64,000 nucleotides of DNA from Oceanobacillus sp. J11TS1 (GCF_018333215.1 NZ_BORO01000001.1:1-64000); one strand, 5' to 3'. Positions 24,502 to 34,127 are shown, counted from the first letter of the stretch. Notes: a model not told the origin generated them from the letters alone. Made by a program: numbers and translations.

Positions 24502-26667
24502 ATGGGAGTTCGATTAATTTTAGCAGAAAAACCATCCGTCGCAAAAAACATTGCAGACGCATTAAATATTAAAACAAAGAAAGATGGTTACTTTGAAGGG
24601 GATAATTATTTGATTACTTGGGCATTTGGCCATCTTGTCGAGTTATACGATGCAAAAGACTATGATGGGAAAATGCGGAGTTGGAAGATGGAAAATTTTC
24701 CTTTTATCCCTCCTGAATTTAAATATAAAGTGAAAAGCAGTCCGAGAAATCGAGCCCAAACAGATGGCGGAGCAGCAAAACAGTTAAGAACAATTCATTC
24801 TCTAATGCGACGGAGTGATGTGGAGGCAATTATTTCGGCTTGTGATTATGACCGCGAAGGCCAGTTGATAGGGGATAGTATTATTTACCGAGGCGGGGTG
24901 AAACCCAAAGCTGCGGTATATCGCCTGCTATTGAATGAATGGACGCAAAATGAAGTGTTACAAGGCTTGGAAAATCTTAAACCAAACACGATGATGCAGC
25001 CGTTAAGGGATGCAGGAATTAGCAGACAATGGGCTGATTGGGTGATTGGTATTAATTTGACATCCGTGGCAACGTTAAAATACCAGCAAGGAAAAAGTAA
25101 AGCGTTAAATATAGGCAGGGTACTCCTCCCAACATTAAAAATAATCTATGATCGTGATCAAGAAATAAAAAATTTTAAGCCAGAAGATTATTTTAAACTA
25201 TCTGCAACATTCCAGACAGCAAGTAACCATGAATACGAAGGAATATATGTAGAAAACAAAGATGAGAAATTTAAGAAGAAGGAATTATTAGAAACAATCC
25301 ACAGCAAGATTCAAAACAAGCAAGCAATTATTACAGATAAGCAAGTGGAGAAGAAAAAGGAATTCCCCCCGTTTTTATTCAATTTATCCAATCTGCAAGG
25401 GTTTATAACTAGTAAATACAAGGGTTGGACATCTGATAAAGTATTAAAGGTGGCCCAGTCACTTTATGAGAAAAAGCTGATTACCTATCCGCGGACATCT
25501 AGTATCGCATTAGAAGAAAGCTTGGTTGGAAAAACAGCCCATGTATTAAAAGTACATTCCGAGGAGCTTCCTTATAAAGATGAAATTAAATTTATGAAAA
25601 CAAAGCGCGTTTTTAATAATGCAAAAGTAGAAAGCCATAGCGCAATCATTCCAACATATATGAAGCCTAAGCGACTTTCAGCAGATGAAGGAATTGTCTA
25701 TACTGCCATTAAAAATCGCTTTATTATGCAGTTCATGCCGATAGCTGAATATGAGGAGACGAAGCTGATCACAAAAATTCTAGATCTGGATTTGCCTGGT
25801 GTTTTCCATTCAAAAGGAAAGGTACAGCTTATCGAAGGCTGGAAAAAAGTAGAGAAAATCCAATCAAAAGATACGTTGCTGCCATCCGTTAGCAAACAGG
25901 AGCGTGTTCATGTCTTAGGGGCTGAAGTCACTTCGCATGTAACGAAGCCGCCAAAACATCATACAGAAAGAACCTTGCTTCGTGTGATGGAGACTTGTGG
26001 GAAAAGTTATAAAGAGGATGAAAGCGAAGAACTAATGGGCGGAATTTTAACCGGATTTAGTATTGGTACAGCTGCAACCAGAGCAGAAACAATTAAAAAG
26101 CTGAAGGATGTAGGTTATATTACAACTGAAAGTAAAAATTTGCTTTGTACAGAGCTTGGCAACCGGCTTGTGGAAACTTTTCCCGTAAAAAATCTTTTCG
26201 ATTTAGATTTCACTGGGCGTCTCGAAAAAACGTTATCAGATATTCAAAAAGGAAAAGTGAGCAAACAAGAATTCCTTCAACTTGTTTTTCATTTTACAAC
26301 AGAGTCGGTTGAAACAATAAAGCGTGGAGAGGACGTTATTATTCACAAGGTAACCTCTTCCCGAGCCACCAATGAAGTATTAGGTACATGCCCTGCATGC
26401 GGTGGCAAGGTGACAGATAATTATAAAGCCTTTGGCTGCAGTAATTGGAAAAAAGGATGTACATTTGCGATTTGGAAAAATGATAAATATTTAGCCTCGA
26501 TGCGCAAGAAACCGACCAAAACAATGGTAAAAATGTTATTGAAGGAGAAAAAAGCCTTCGTTAAAGGTCTGACGAGTAAAGGCGGAAAGAAATTTAATGC
26601 CTATTTAAGCTATGAAAAGAATAAGGAGAATGATTACTATAGCTGGAAAATGGAATTTTTAAAGTGA
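24502..26667 (+). CDS. topB: DNA topoisomerase III
   Basis: 721 residues from ATG 24502, close to the usual length of TopB. A type IA enzyme that cuts and passes single strands. Toprim residues are in L-A-E-K-P-S-V and C-D-Y-D-R-E-G. The catalytic tyrosine lies in I-T-Y-P-R-T-S. A C-terminal zinc ribbon reads C-P-A-C-G-G ... F-G-C-S-N-W-K-K-G-C. An in-frame start ten codons upstream (24472) adds residues not seen in relatives, so 24502 is preferred. Single gene. Confidence 0.95.
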   Translation: MGVRLILAEKPSVAKNIADALNIKTKKDGYFEGDNYLITWAFGHLVELYDAKDYDGKMRSWKMENFPFIPPEFKYKVKSSPRNRAQTDGGAAKQLRTIHSLMRRSDVEAIISACDYDREGQLIGDSIIYRGGVKPKAAVYRLLLNEWTQNEVLQGLENLKPNTMMQPLRDAGISRQWADWVIGINLTSVATLKYQQGKSKALNIGRVLLPTLKIIYDRDQEIKNFKPEDYFKLSATFQTASNHEYEGIYVENKDEKFKKKELLETIHSKIQNKQAIITDKQVEKKKEFPPFLFNLSNLQGFITSKYKGWTSDKVLKVAQSLYEKKLITYPRTSSIALEESLVGKTAHVLKVHSEELPYKDEIKFMKTKRVFNNAKVESHSAIIPTYMKPKRLSADEGIVYTAIKNRFIMQFMPIAEYEETKLITKILDLDLPGVFHSKGKVQLIEGWKKVEKIQSKDTLLPSVSKQERVHVLGAEVTSHVTKPPKHHTERTLLRVMETCGKSYKEDESEELMGGILTGFSIGTAATRAETIKKLKDVGYITTESKNLLCTELGNRLVETFPVKNLFDLDFTGRLEKTLSDIQKGKVSKQEFLQLVFHFTTESVETIKRGEDVIIHKVTSSRATNEVLGTCPACGGKVTDNYKAFGCSNWKKGCTFAIWKNDKYLASMRKKPTKTMVKMLLKEKKAFVKGLTSKGGKKFNAYLSYEKNKENDYYSWKMEFLK

Positions 26668-26823
26668 ATAACGCTAATAGCCATAATGAAAAAGGACACC
26701 TTCTTAAGTTTTCAAGCTTTTAAGGTTGAAATGGTGTATACTTGAGAGTAGAGGTAGCATATTTTTTCACAAACGGAGATTTCAAGAATTTTTATTTACC
26801 ATGCTAATTTTCCTCTAGACAGG

Positions 26824-27273
26824 ATGACAAATATGAAACAAGTTATCGTAAGTACAAAGGAGAACCTGGGTTATGGTACATTAATATGGATATACGCGAA
26901 TAACCGTAAAGTATATCGCAGCAGTACAATCATCGATGGTGATACGCCATTCCAGCATTACGATGCGAATTATATGGGAATGGTTGATACGCTATATCGC
27001 GATCAGGAAAAACATCCCCGTCTATTTAAACAAATGCTCGAGAAATCGAACCGGATTTTTGGTGTGTGTCTAAACAAACGTCGTAATGCTGATGGTTCAA
27101 AGGATATGAAGGTACTTTTTTTCTCGGATTGGGATAGTATTCAAGACTTTGCTGAAAATGATTTCCCAACGCTTGTAAAAGCTGAAGTAAAGCGAAGAAA
27201 GCTAGCCAAACAAAAGTGGGTTGAAAGAGGAAAATTATTCTCAGAAAAGAAAAAAAGTCGCGATAAATATTAA
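26824..27273 (+). CDS. Hypothetical soluble protein
   Basis: 149 residues (or 146 from ATG 26833, which has AGGATG before it). Basic C-terminus rich in Lys. Mixed alpha/beta appearance with W-I-Y-A-N-N-R and V-L-F-F-S-D-W-D-S. No family recognised. It ends with a strong terminator. Confidence 0.55.
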   Translation: MTNMKQVIVSTKENLGYGTLIWIYANNRKVYRSSTIIDGDTPFQHYDANYMGMVDTLYRDQEKHPRLFKQMLEKSNRIFGVCLNKRRNADGSKDMKVLFFSDWDSIQDFAENDFPTLVKAEVKRRKLAKQKWVERGKLFSEKKKSRDKY

Positions 27274-27284
27274 TACAATAAGAG

Positions 27285-27326
27285 AAGCTGTCCATTAGGT
27301 ATATACTTAATTGGACAGCTTTTTTC
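27285..27326 (+). terminator. Intrinsic terminator
   Basis: AAGCTGTCCA / TGGACAGCTT with a 17-base loop, then TTTTT. Confidence 0.9.
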
Positions 27327-27335
27327 TGTGTAACG

Positions 27336-27995
27336 TTATATTTCAATCTCTATCGTTTGAGCATCTGTCACTTTATTGCCTTCCTCATCATATACATCAC
27401 TTGTTGTTATCGTAATAGAGGATAGGTTATCTGCCTTCTCTATGATAAATCCCATATTTCCTTTTCGAGATTGACCAGGTTGCAGTAATTCATCTATTCC
27501 TTCGAGATAGACATCATCTTCCCAATGAACCTGTTCCCCATGGTTTGTCTCTATTTGCGCGATTGGACTAAATTGGAGATTTTGGCTGGATGTGTTGTTT
27601 ACCTCTACAAAAAATTTTATGTAATCAAATTCTGATTCGGCTGTTAAACCATGAAAATAGTCGATCATACTGTAAGCTGGTCGAAGGTGAATCAATTTTG
27701 CGTCTCTGATAGTTAATTCGATATTCCACATTTTATAAACCTGATTTACTTGATTCATCTTTATTAGGGTTGAGCGCCCCTTCGAATCTTCTATTATTTG
27801 GTCTGGTTCTACTAATTCTCTATCGTCCGGCAATTGCGGATTCTTCATATATCCTTCTAAATATTCGGCAGGTGGATTGGAATCTGAAATTGCAACAGAC
27901 TTAGCTTCAGCAGCATCAGCTTTCTCTGCCTCTCTATCTTGAGAACAGCCGGCCAAAGCAATCATTAAAATAAACATACATATCGTTTTTTTCAT
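27336..27995 (-). CDS. Lipoprotein, DUF4352-like domain possible
   Basis: 219 residues. Signal peptide with lipobox A-L-A-G-C (Cys about 17), a short Ala/Glu-rich linker, then a beta-rich domain that looks like the immunoglobulin-like domains of many Bacillus lipoproteins (F-F-V-E-V-N-N-T-S, G-F-I-I-E). Extracytoplasmic. The substrate is unknown. It lies downstream of the alkaline phosphatase in the same direction, 75 bp apart. Confidence 0.75.
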   Translation of the reverse strand: MKKTICMFILMIALAGCSQDREAEKADAAEAKSVAISDSNPPAEYLEGYMKNPQLPDDRELVEPDQIIEDSKGRSTLIKMNQVNQVYKMWNIELTIRDAKLIHLRPAYSMIDYFHGLTAESEFDYIKFFVEVNNTSSQNLQFSPIAQIETNHGEQVHWEDDVYLEGIDELLQPGQSRKGNMGFIIEKADNLSSITITTSDVYDEEGNKVTDAQTIEIEI

Positions 27996-28070
27996 TATGA
28001 ATACCCCTTATTTTGGTGAATGTGCCTTATATGACGAGGCCTGAGCCATCATATAAGGCGAATTTATATG

Positions 28071-29531
28071 CTATTTCGTAGCTTCTTTCTCCGGTTTCGT
28101 ATCTGCTTCCATATCAGCATCTTTTATTTCTGTTTTTTCATCTTTACCTTCTAAAATACGGAAGATAAGTTTCGCTTGATCTGTGTTTTCGATTTGTCCA
28201 GCAAATTGTTCGGATTTAGGACCGAAAGCATATACATTCACGTCTTCTCCTGTATGTCCACCTGTTGTCCACCCTGTATTGGAACGAACATTAAAAATTT
28301 CTTCAATCGCGTTATCTACTTCTAATGTATCTTCAGTCTCTGTTGCTTTTTCAACGGATTGAATCTCTTTATCCGTTAATTCTAAATCAATGTATTTGCT
28401 TAATGTTTCTCTAACATCTGCACCATTCATAATTTCTTCAGCCATATAGTCCGGTGTCCGTTTAGCTGCATGAAGTGGTTCTGTAAACCAATTGTAATCA
28501 TCATTTGCTGCAAGGGAGAAACCACCTGTTGAATGGTCCGCTGTTGCCACAACTAATGTATTGCCATCCTTCTCTGCAAATTCAATCGCTGCTTGGAAGG
28601 CTCCTTCAAAATCTTGCATTTCGCTCATCGCGGCTACAATGTCATTATCATGACCTGCCCAGTCAATTTGGCTGCCTTCCACCATTAAGAAAAATCCTTC
28701 CTCGTTTTTGCTTAAACGGTCAAGTGCTGTATTGGTCATTTCAGCCAAGGAAGGGATATCTTCTGTACGGTCAATCATTTTCGGCAACCCTTCTTCCGCA
28801 AACAAGCCTAGAATTTGTTCTGTATCATCGTTTAATAGAGCTTCTTTATCCGTAACGTAACTGTACCCATCCTGTTGAAATTCTTCTGTTAAATTACGAT
28901 CTTCACGCTCAAATAAAGCTGTGCCTCCGCCCAATAAAACATCTATTTTATGTTCATCATTGATTAACTCATCATAGTAATCATCGGCAATACCATTCAT
29001 ATTCTTTCGTGTCTCGTCATGCGAACCGAATGAAGCTGGTGTTGCGTGTGTAATTTCAGACGTAGAAACAAGGCCGGTGGATTTGCCTGATTCTTTTGCA
29101 CTCTCTAATACCGTTTTAGCCTCCGACAGGTCATTATCTACGGCAACGGCATGATTATATGTTTTTACCCCTGTTGACATCGCTGTAGCTGCTGCTGCAG
29201 AGTCGGTGACATTTTCATGCGGGTCTTCAGAATATGTAGCTTGCTGTCCAACTAGGTACTTGTCAAATACGGTTTGGGGAACATATTTCTCGTTCTCGGT
29301 ATCTTTAAAATAGCGGTACGCAGAAGTATAGGAAACGCCCATTCCATCACCAATTAAAAAGATGACATTTTTCACTTCAGCGTCATTTCCTTTCGCATTC
29401 TGATTCCTATTTTCCTCTGATGCGTTCTCCATCTTGCTGGCTAAAGCATCAGTGCTGCCATAAGCAGTTAAACTCATAAATGTGAGACTTGTTACGGTTG
29501 CTAAGGATAATAGCTTTTTACCTAATTTCAA
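28071..29531 (-). CDS. Alkaline phosphatase
   Basis: 486 residues of the PhoA/PhoB (E. coli-type) family. TTG 29531 is the likely start: AAGGAGG lies eight bases before it and the product opens with a clean signal peptide (M-K-L-G-K-K-L-L-S-L). An in-frame ATG at 29549 includes the ribosome site itself. Metal and phosphate residues: G-D-G-M-G, T-D-S-A-A-A-A-T with the catalytic Ser, D-W-A-G-H-D, and T-A-D-H-S-T-G-G. The C-terminus has an acidic, Lys/Glu-rich tail. Secreted, releasing phosphate. A Pho box stands upstream. Confidence 0.93.
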   Translation of the reverse strand: MKLGKKLLSLATVTSLTFMSLTAYGSTDALASKMENASEENRNQNAKGNDAEVKNVIFLIGDGMGVSYTSAYRYFKDTENEKYVPQTVFDKYLVGQQATYSEDPHENVTDSAAAATAMSTGVKTYNHAVAVDNDLSEAKTVLESAKESGKSTGLVSTSEITHATPASFGSHDETRKNMNGIADDYYDELINDEHKIDVLLGGGTALFEREDRNLTEEFQQDGYSYVTDKEALLNDDTEQILGLFAEEGLPKMIDRTEDIPSLAEMTNTALDRLSKNEEGFFLMVEGSQIDWAGHDNDIVAAMSEMQDFEGAFQAAIEFAEKDGNTLVVATADHSTGGFSLAANDDYNWFTEPLHAAKRTPDYMAEEIMNGADVRETLSKYIDLELTDKEIQSVEKATETEDTLEVDNAIEEIFNVRSNTGWTTGGHTGEDVNVYAFGPKSEQFAGQIENTDQAKLIFRILEGKDEKTEIKDADMEADTKPEKEATK

Positions 29532-29582
29532 TGCCAATTCCTCCTTCAATGTTTCAATCTATCACCAATAATAAAGAACCTA

Positions 29583-29621
29583 TTTTAAACGAATATAAAG
29601 GTAATGTAAGGAAATTGTTAA
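29583..29621 (-). promoter_or_regulatory. Pho box (PhoP direct repeats)
   Basis: On the minus strand TTAACA-N5-CTTACA-N5-TTTATA-N5-TTAAAA: four hexamers spaced 11 bp, the classic TT(A/T/C)ACA arrangement bound by PhoP~P in Bacillus. The last repeat lies where a -35 would be, with a TATTAT-like -10 about 10 bases on. Located 50 bp upstream of the alkaline phosphatase start, so phosphate starvation should induce it. Confidence 0.85.
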
Positions 29622-29770
29622 TTTTGTAGAATTTAAGGGGGAAGTATAGATGATAAATAGAAAAATAGATAAAAAAACAGTATACTAAAAAGGAGATACT
29701 ATTGTTTAAATTTTCTGTATACGAAAGGTGCGTTGGATGGTAAGAAATAAAAGTAGGGGAGATGAGATGA

Positions 29771-30109
29771 TTGGATAAGGAATACAATGATTTAATTGGC
29801 GATATAATCAAAGGGAATGATTATAGCTATGAGAAGGATTTAACGGGGAAGGGGAAGCCTTTGTCGAAAGATTATATCCAAAAAGATACGTTTCAACACT
29901 TTCAAAAAATAGCGAAGGATGCTGGTTATTTGCCACCGTGGCTGAAGCTGCAAAAAGAGATCAGCTTATTAGTGCAGGCAGCTCAAACAGAAGGGGATAT
30001 CAAAAAGATTAATAAACAAATTAAAATGCATAACCGAATCTGTCCACCGCCGTTGCAAAAGGGCTTTGTCAGCTTAGCTACCCTGGAAGCAGCGAAAAGA
30101 GAGTGGTAA
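29771..30109 (+). CDS. DUF1992 (DnaJ-like) family protein
   Basis: 112 residues from TTG behind GGGGAGATGA. Contains the DUF1992 signature: I-x-x-I-I-K-G-N-D-Y then L-T-G-K-G-K-P-L and A-G-Y-L-P-P-W-L-x-L-x-K-E-I. Family members are annotated as DnaJ-homologue-like but lack a J domain; the function is unknown. Divergent from the alkaline phosphatase. Confidence 0.85.
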   Translation: MDKEYNDLIGDIIKGNDYSYEKDLTGKGKPLSKDYIQKDTFQHFQKIAKDAGYLPPWLKLQKEISLLVQAAQTEGDIKKINKQIKMHNRICPPPLQKGFVSLATLEAAKREW

Positions 30110-30175
30110 CTACAAACGAAAACTGGACTTGGACAACAGGAATATATCGAATTTCCTTATTTGCATAAGTAAAAT

Positions 30176-30216
30176 GAAGACATTCATCCAAGGGGTTGGG
30201 GAGTGTCTTCGTTTTT
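30176..30216 (+). terminator. Intrinsic terminator
   Basis: GAAGACATTC / GAGTGTCTTC with a 15-base loop, then GTTTTT. Confidence 0.85.
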
Positions 30217-30256
30217 AAATGGTGATTTTACAAGATCAGCCGACTTCTTGTAATGC

Positions 30257-31438
30257 TTATTCTACTTTTTTTCCTTTTTTATAAACAATTTTTTTCCTTT
30301 GGACAGCTTTAATATCTTCTAATGGATTTTCTTCTATAATAATAAAATCAGCGAGCTTGCCTGTCTCAATGGAGCCAGCATGATCGTCAATTTTTAGCAA
30401 TTCTGCCGCATTGATAGAAGCGGATTGTAATGCCTGCAAAGGTGTTAGTCCAGCTTTCACCATGTGCTCAAGCTCTTGAGCAGACCCATTTTCAAAATCA
30501 TTATAAGCAGTTCCTGCATCCGTTCCCATCGCAATTTTAACGCCTGCTTTAGCTGCTTTGCCAATGCTTTCAATATGCGCCTCCTGAACAGCAAGAGATT
30601 TTTTAACCATAAATGCAGGTAATTCCTCAGGATGTTGATTAATAGCCCAAGGCGCCATTAATGTTGGGACTAGATACGTATCATTATCAAGCATCATTTG
30701 AATTGCTTCATCATCTAAGTAAATCCCGTGTTCAATTGAATCTACACCGGCACGAATCGCGTTCTTGATTCCTTCTGTCCCTTGAGCATGCGCACAAGCT
30801 GTATAGCCTTTATGGTGGGCTTCTTCCACACCTGCGCACATTTCTTCCACACTGAGTTGAACATCATTCGGTGTCTCACCGTCCATGCTTACACCGCCGG
30901 TTGCCATTAATTTAATATTCCTTGCTCCATTTTTGATATTGAGACGTGCATTTTTACGAACCTCATCTACACCGTCAGATTCCAATCCCAACTCAACACC
31001 GTGTCCGCCAGTCATTACAATCGCAGGACCAGAACTGATAATACCTGGTGCAGTTATTTTATTTTGTTATTCCAATTTAGATAGGTGTAAATCAATATTG
31101 TCGGAAGATCCAACATCGCGAAGGTAGGTAACACCATGTTTTAAGAGTTTGTTTAAATTATCTATCGCAATATACGTGTTTACGACAGTTCCCGTTTCTG
31201 TAGTGCTAACAGAAGAAAGACCGCCGATTTCAAAGAAAGGATCGAGCATAATATGTGTGTGGGCATTGATTAGACCTGGCATGACATATTTTCCCTGCAA
31301 GTCAATAACTTTTTCTATGTTTTCAGTATCTTTTTGAATAAATATGCCAGACTCCGTGTCTACTGCAAAATCGATCGCTTCAAACGTTGAATTTTTCCCG
31401 GTAAATACGTTGGCATTTCGAAATAAAATAGTTGTCAT
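30257..31438 (-). pseudogene. Amidohydrolase (imidazolonepropionase/prolidase-like) with one in-frame stop
   Basis: Read as one frame this encodes a full 393-codon amidohydrolase: H-T-H-I-M-L near the N-terminus (metal ligands), later H-A-Q-G-T, S-I-E-H-G, and G-T-D-A-G. A single TAA at 31067-31069 interrupts it just after H-L-S-K-L-E, and the frame resumes unchanged with K-I-T-A-P-G-I-I-S-S-G and T-G-G-H-G. There are no other lesions, so the defect is recent or a sequencing error. AGGAGAG precedes the ATG at 31438. Confidence 0.85.
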
Positions 31439-31561
31439 TTTGTTCTCTCCTCATGATAGAATTCCTAAAAGTTGTGTGAATCATGTTTAAAAATCGATAA
31501 TCCTAAATATAACATAAATTAAGAAAAAACTGGGAGGGAATCTCAGATTAATTAATATTTT

Positions 31562-31775
31562 GGAGCGAGATAGGGATTATTGGAGTGGTAACGAATTACG
31601 GAGCGTGAATAGAAATGTTGGAGCGGTAACGGGAATTATGGAGCGAGTATAGAATTATAGGAGCGGTAACGGGAATTATGGAGCGTGAATAGGATTATTG
31701 GAGCGGTAACGGGAATTATGGAGCGAGTATAGAATTATAGGAGCGGTAATGGAAATTGCGGAGCGAATTAAGAGG
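31562..31775. repeat. 20-bp-period tandem repeat array
   Basis: GGAGCG (GGAGTG once) recurs at 31562, 31581, 31600 and then every 20 bp to 31760, eleven units in all. Units alternate between GGTAACGGGAATTAT-type and (A/T)G(A/T)ATAG(A)ATTATA-type tails, so the higher-order period is 40 bp. No CRISPR-like spacers, no coding frame. Located between the amidohydrolase start and the deaminase leader. Confidence 0.95.
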
Positions 31776-31860
31776 AATTGTCGGACAAAGAAAGGTTGTC
31801 TCAGAAATATAGTGACTTGTACATGGAATCATGTTACACTTACTTTTGCGATGAGCTGAT

Positions 31861-31963
31861 TTGTGTAAGACGAAGGATGCAATTCATGTGGATGTGAACA
31901 CATGGTCTTTCGCCACAAATTTCGTAAAGACACTTGTACTTAAATGTATAGGTGTCTTTTTTG
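31861..31963 (+). promoter_or_regulatory. Structured leader ending in a terminator, upstream of the deaminase
   Basis: ATTTGTG (31870) pairs with CACAAAT (about 31911). Inside it GACGAAGG faces CTTTCG and CATGTG-(8)-CACATG forms a hairpin. A terminator AAGACAC..GGTGTCTT plus T-run follows (31927-31963). A nested, multi-helix aptamer-like fold directly before a terminator looks like a transcription attenuator controlling the gene at 32105. It does not match the purine riboswitch core or another class I know. Confidence 0.45.
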
Positions 31964-32104
31964 TTTAGAGGAAATAGTATTTTTAGGTTGGAAACCCTTC
32001 AACATATTCGTTTGCCTATATAGCTTACTCGATAGTAAAATACATATATAACAAATAGAGCAGTTGTTATCCTTGCTATTCTTTGATAAATGGAGGTTAT
32101 CGAG

Positions 32105-32557
32105 ATGGTTAAATTCATGAAAAGGGCAGTAGAGCTAGCTGTAGAAAACGTAAGAGACGGTGGACAGCCATTTGGTGCAGTACTTGTAAAACATGACCGT
32201 GTTATAGCAGAAGGAGTCAACGAACTGCATAAAACGTATGATGTTAGTGGACATGCGGAAATGCTGGCTATCCGCAGAGCGCAGAAGGAATTGCAAACGA
32301 ATGATCTATCGGGTTTTACCATGTACGCAAGTGGAGAACCTTGCCCAATGTGTTTAACTGCGATGTACTATGCGGGGATTGAGAAGGTTTTTTATTGTGC
32401 ATCACTTGAGGAAGCGGTCGAAGTGGGATTAGAGAAGTCAAAAGTGATATATGAGGATCTGCAAAAACCGAAATCAGAACGAGCGCTTACAATGATACAA
32501 GTGCCGTTGGATGAAGAGCAAGAAAACCCAATGGAGCTATGGAAAGAGCGAAAGTAG
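32105..32557 (+). CDS. Guanine deaminase-like nucleoside deaminase
   Basis: 150 residues from ATG 32105 (site GGAGGTTATCGAG; an in-frame ATG at 32090 is inside it). Cytidine-deaminase fold with zinc motif H50-A-E52 and P-C80-x-x-C83. C-terminal stretch V-F-Y-C-A-S-L-E-E-A and M-E-L-W-K resembles B. subtilis GuaD, which deaminates guanine to xanthine. tRNA adenosine deaminase (TadA) shares the motif but not this tail. Preceded by a structured leader and a terminator. Confidence 0.8.
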   Translation: MVKFMKRAVELAVENVRDGGQPFGAVLVKHDRVIAEGVNELHKTYDVSGHAEMLAIRRAQKELQTNDLSGFTMYASGEPCPMCLTAMYYAGIEKVFYCASLEEAVEVGLEKSKVIYEDLQKPKSERALTMIQVPLDEEQENPMELWKERK

Positions 32558-32572
32558 ATTTTGTTAAGGGGC

Positions 32573-32704
32573 AGCCCTTCACCATTTATGAGGGCTAATA
32601 CCTTTTATTATTTTTTATTTCCCCTGACAGCCCATGAACGCAATTAAAAAAAGAATAAATAAAGCAGAGAAATAGAAAAGTCACCTGTCCTGGGTGGCTT
32701 TTCT
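32573..32704. terminator. Convergent terminator region
   Basis: Two hairpins: AGCCCT / AGGGCT (32573-32596) and AGAAAAGTCACC / GGTGGCTTTTCT (32674-32704), the second with T-rich arms on both strands. They separate the deaminase from the convergent MFS gene. Confidence 0.7.
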
Positions 32705-32772
32705 ATGTGAATTTAATATCCTTCAATATAATTTAAAAATAAACTCCAGCTTGGTTAATACCTATTTCCTCA

Positions 32773-33990
32773 TTAATCTGCCGCTACCTTAGCTTCATTT
32801 TCTTCTGGTTTTATAGCCCAAAAGGTGTAAACGACAGCAAGTATGCTTAGGGAGGCAAAAATAATATATATATAATTGGAGGTGTTTTCTATTAACAATG
32901 CTGTGACGGGAGGTCCAGCTGCAACCCCTAAAAAGCGCATGCTGCTATAAAAAGAGGTAATGGTTCCTCTTTCTTCTTTTTCAATTCCAATTGTTATCAA
33001 TGCATCCAGGCAAGGCAGAGAAAGTCCTATTCCAATACTAGCAGCGGTTAGTAAAAGTATCATTGGGACAAGTCCGATTTCTTTGTTAATAAAAACGAGT
33101 GCTAAAGCAGCCGCTCCATTGCTTGCTAAAATAATATACCGCATGAAACGTTTGTTTCCGCCAATTTTCTTACCAACGATATAAGAGGCCAAACATAGAA
33201 AAAGCAAAGGGACAGCCAGTATAACCCCTTTAAGAATACCAGTAATGTCATACTTGTCCTCTAAAAGGGAAGATAAATGAAATAAAAAACCAAATAGAAC
33301 AAACATATTTAGACAGCCAATAACAAACACAGCCATTAGCCATCTGCCGTTATACTGAAAGGTTTCTTTCATTTCCTTCATAAAATCCCGGAAATTTTTT
33401 ATCTTCTTTTTTTCCTTATTTTCCGGTGCTTTCACGAATTTAATAATCAGAACAAGGGAAATGACAGAAAGGACAGGAATAGCTGCAAAAGGGAGATACC
33501 ATATCAATGCGGCAAGTACCGCTCCCAAAATGGGGCTTAAAACTTTTCCAAATGTATTGGATGTTTCAATGATTCCCAAGCCTTTACTCATATCTTTTTC
33601 ATCTGTAAACATATCGCCGACAGTAGGTATAACAACTGGAAAAGCACCGGCCGCTCCAGCCCCCTGTAAAAAACGTCCAATTAAAATCCACATATACGGA
33701 TCTTGCCCTTTCCAGGCAGCCCACGCGGAAATAATACCGCCTACTGCAGCTATAATTAAGCTTGGGATAATGACCTTTTTTCTTCCAATCCTGTCAGATA
33801 AATAACCGGCTAATGGGATAAGTAAGATAGCGATAACTGAATATACAGTAATGATCAAACTTGATTGGAAAGAGGAGACACCGATCTCTTTTTCAATAAC
33901 AGGCAAGATTGGAATAAGCATAGAATTTCCTAATGTCATGGCTAAAGGTATTGATGCGAGTGCGAGTAGATCCCACTTCTTTTTGTTCAT
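32773..33990 (-). CDS. MFS drug/efflux transporter, 12 TM
   Basis: 405 residues with 12 membrane helices. Motif A is clear as G-Y-L-S-D-R-I-G-R-K-K between helices 2 and 3, and helix 5 shows the antiporter-type G-K-V-L-S-P-I-L-G-A-V-L. This marks a DHA1-like proton-coupled exporter. Substrate unknown. It is a single gene with an unremarkable AGGGAAGA site. Confidence 0.85.
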   Translation of the reverse strand: MNKKKWDLLALASIPLAMTLGNSMLIPILPVIEKEIGVSSFQSSLIITVYSVIAILLIPLAGYLSDRIGRKKVIIPSLIIAAVGGIISAWAAWKGQDPYMWILIGRFLQGAGAAGAFPVVIPTVGDMFTDEKDMSKGLGIIETSNTFGKVLSPILGAVLAALIWYLPFAAIPVLSVISLVLIIKFVKAPENKEKKKIKNFRDFMKEMKETFQYNGRWLMAVFVIGCLNMFVLFGFLFHLSSLLEDKYDITGILKGVILAVPLLFLCLASYIVGKKIGGNKRFMRYIILASNGAAALALVFINKEIGLVPMILLLTAASIGIGLSLPCLDALITIGIEKEERGTITSFYSSMRFLGVAAGPPVTALLIENTSNYIYIIFASLSILAVVYTFWAIKPEENEAKVAAD

Positions 33991-34127
33991 ATTCTTCCCT
34001 CACTAATTAGAATATATTTGTTAATGAAATTTAGGTTTTCAGTAATACTTTCTCCTGTTTTATTGTAAATATCCGGAAGAATACAGGACCCCCCTCATAT
34101 ATAACGAAATAAAACCCCGTATAAATG

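Noticed and set aside
28505-28855. Plus-strand open frame of 116 codons
   Set aside because: Antisense shadow of the alkaline phosphatase gene.
31562-31775. Possible CRISPR array
   Set aside because: Units abut without unique spacers, period is 20 bp and no cas genes are nearby.
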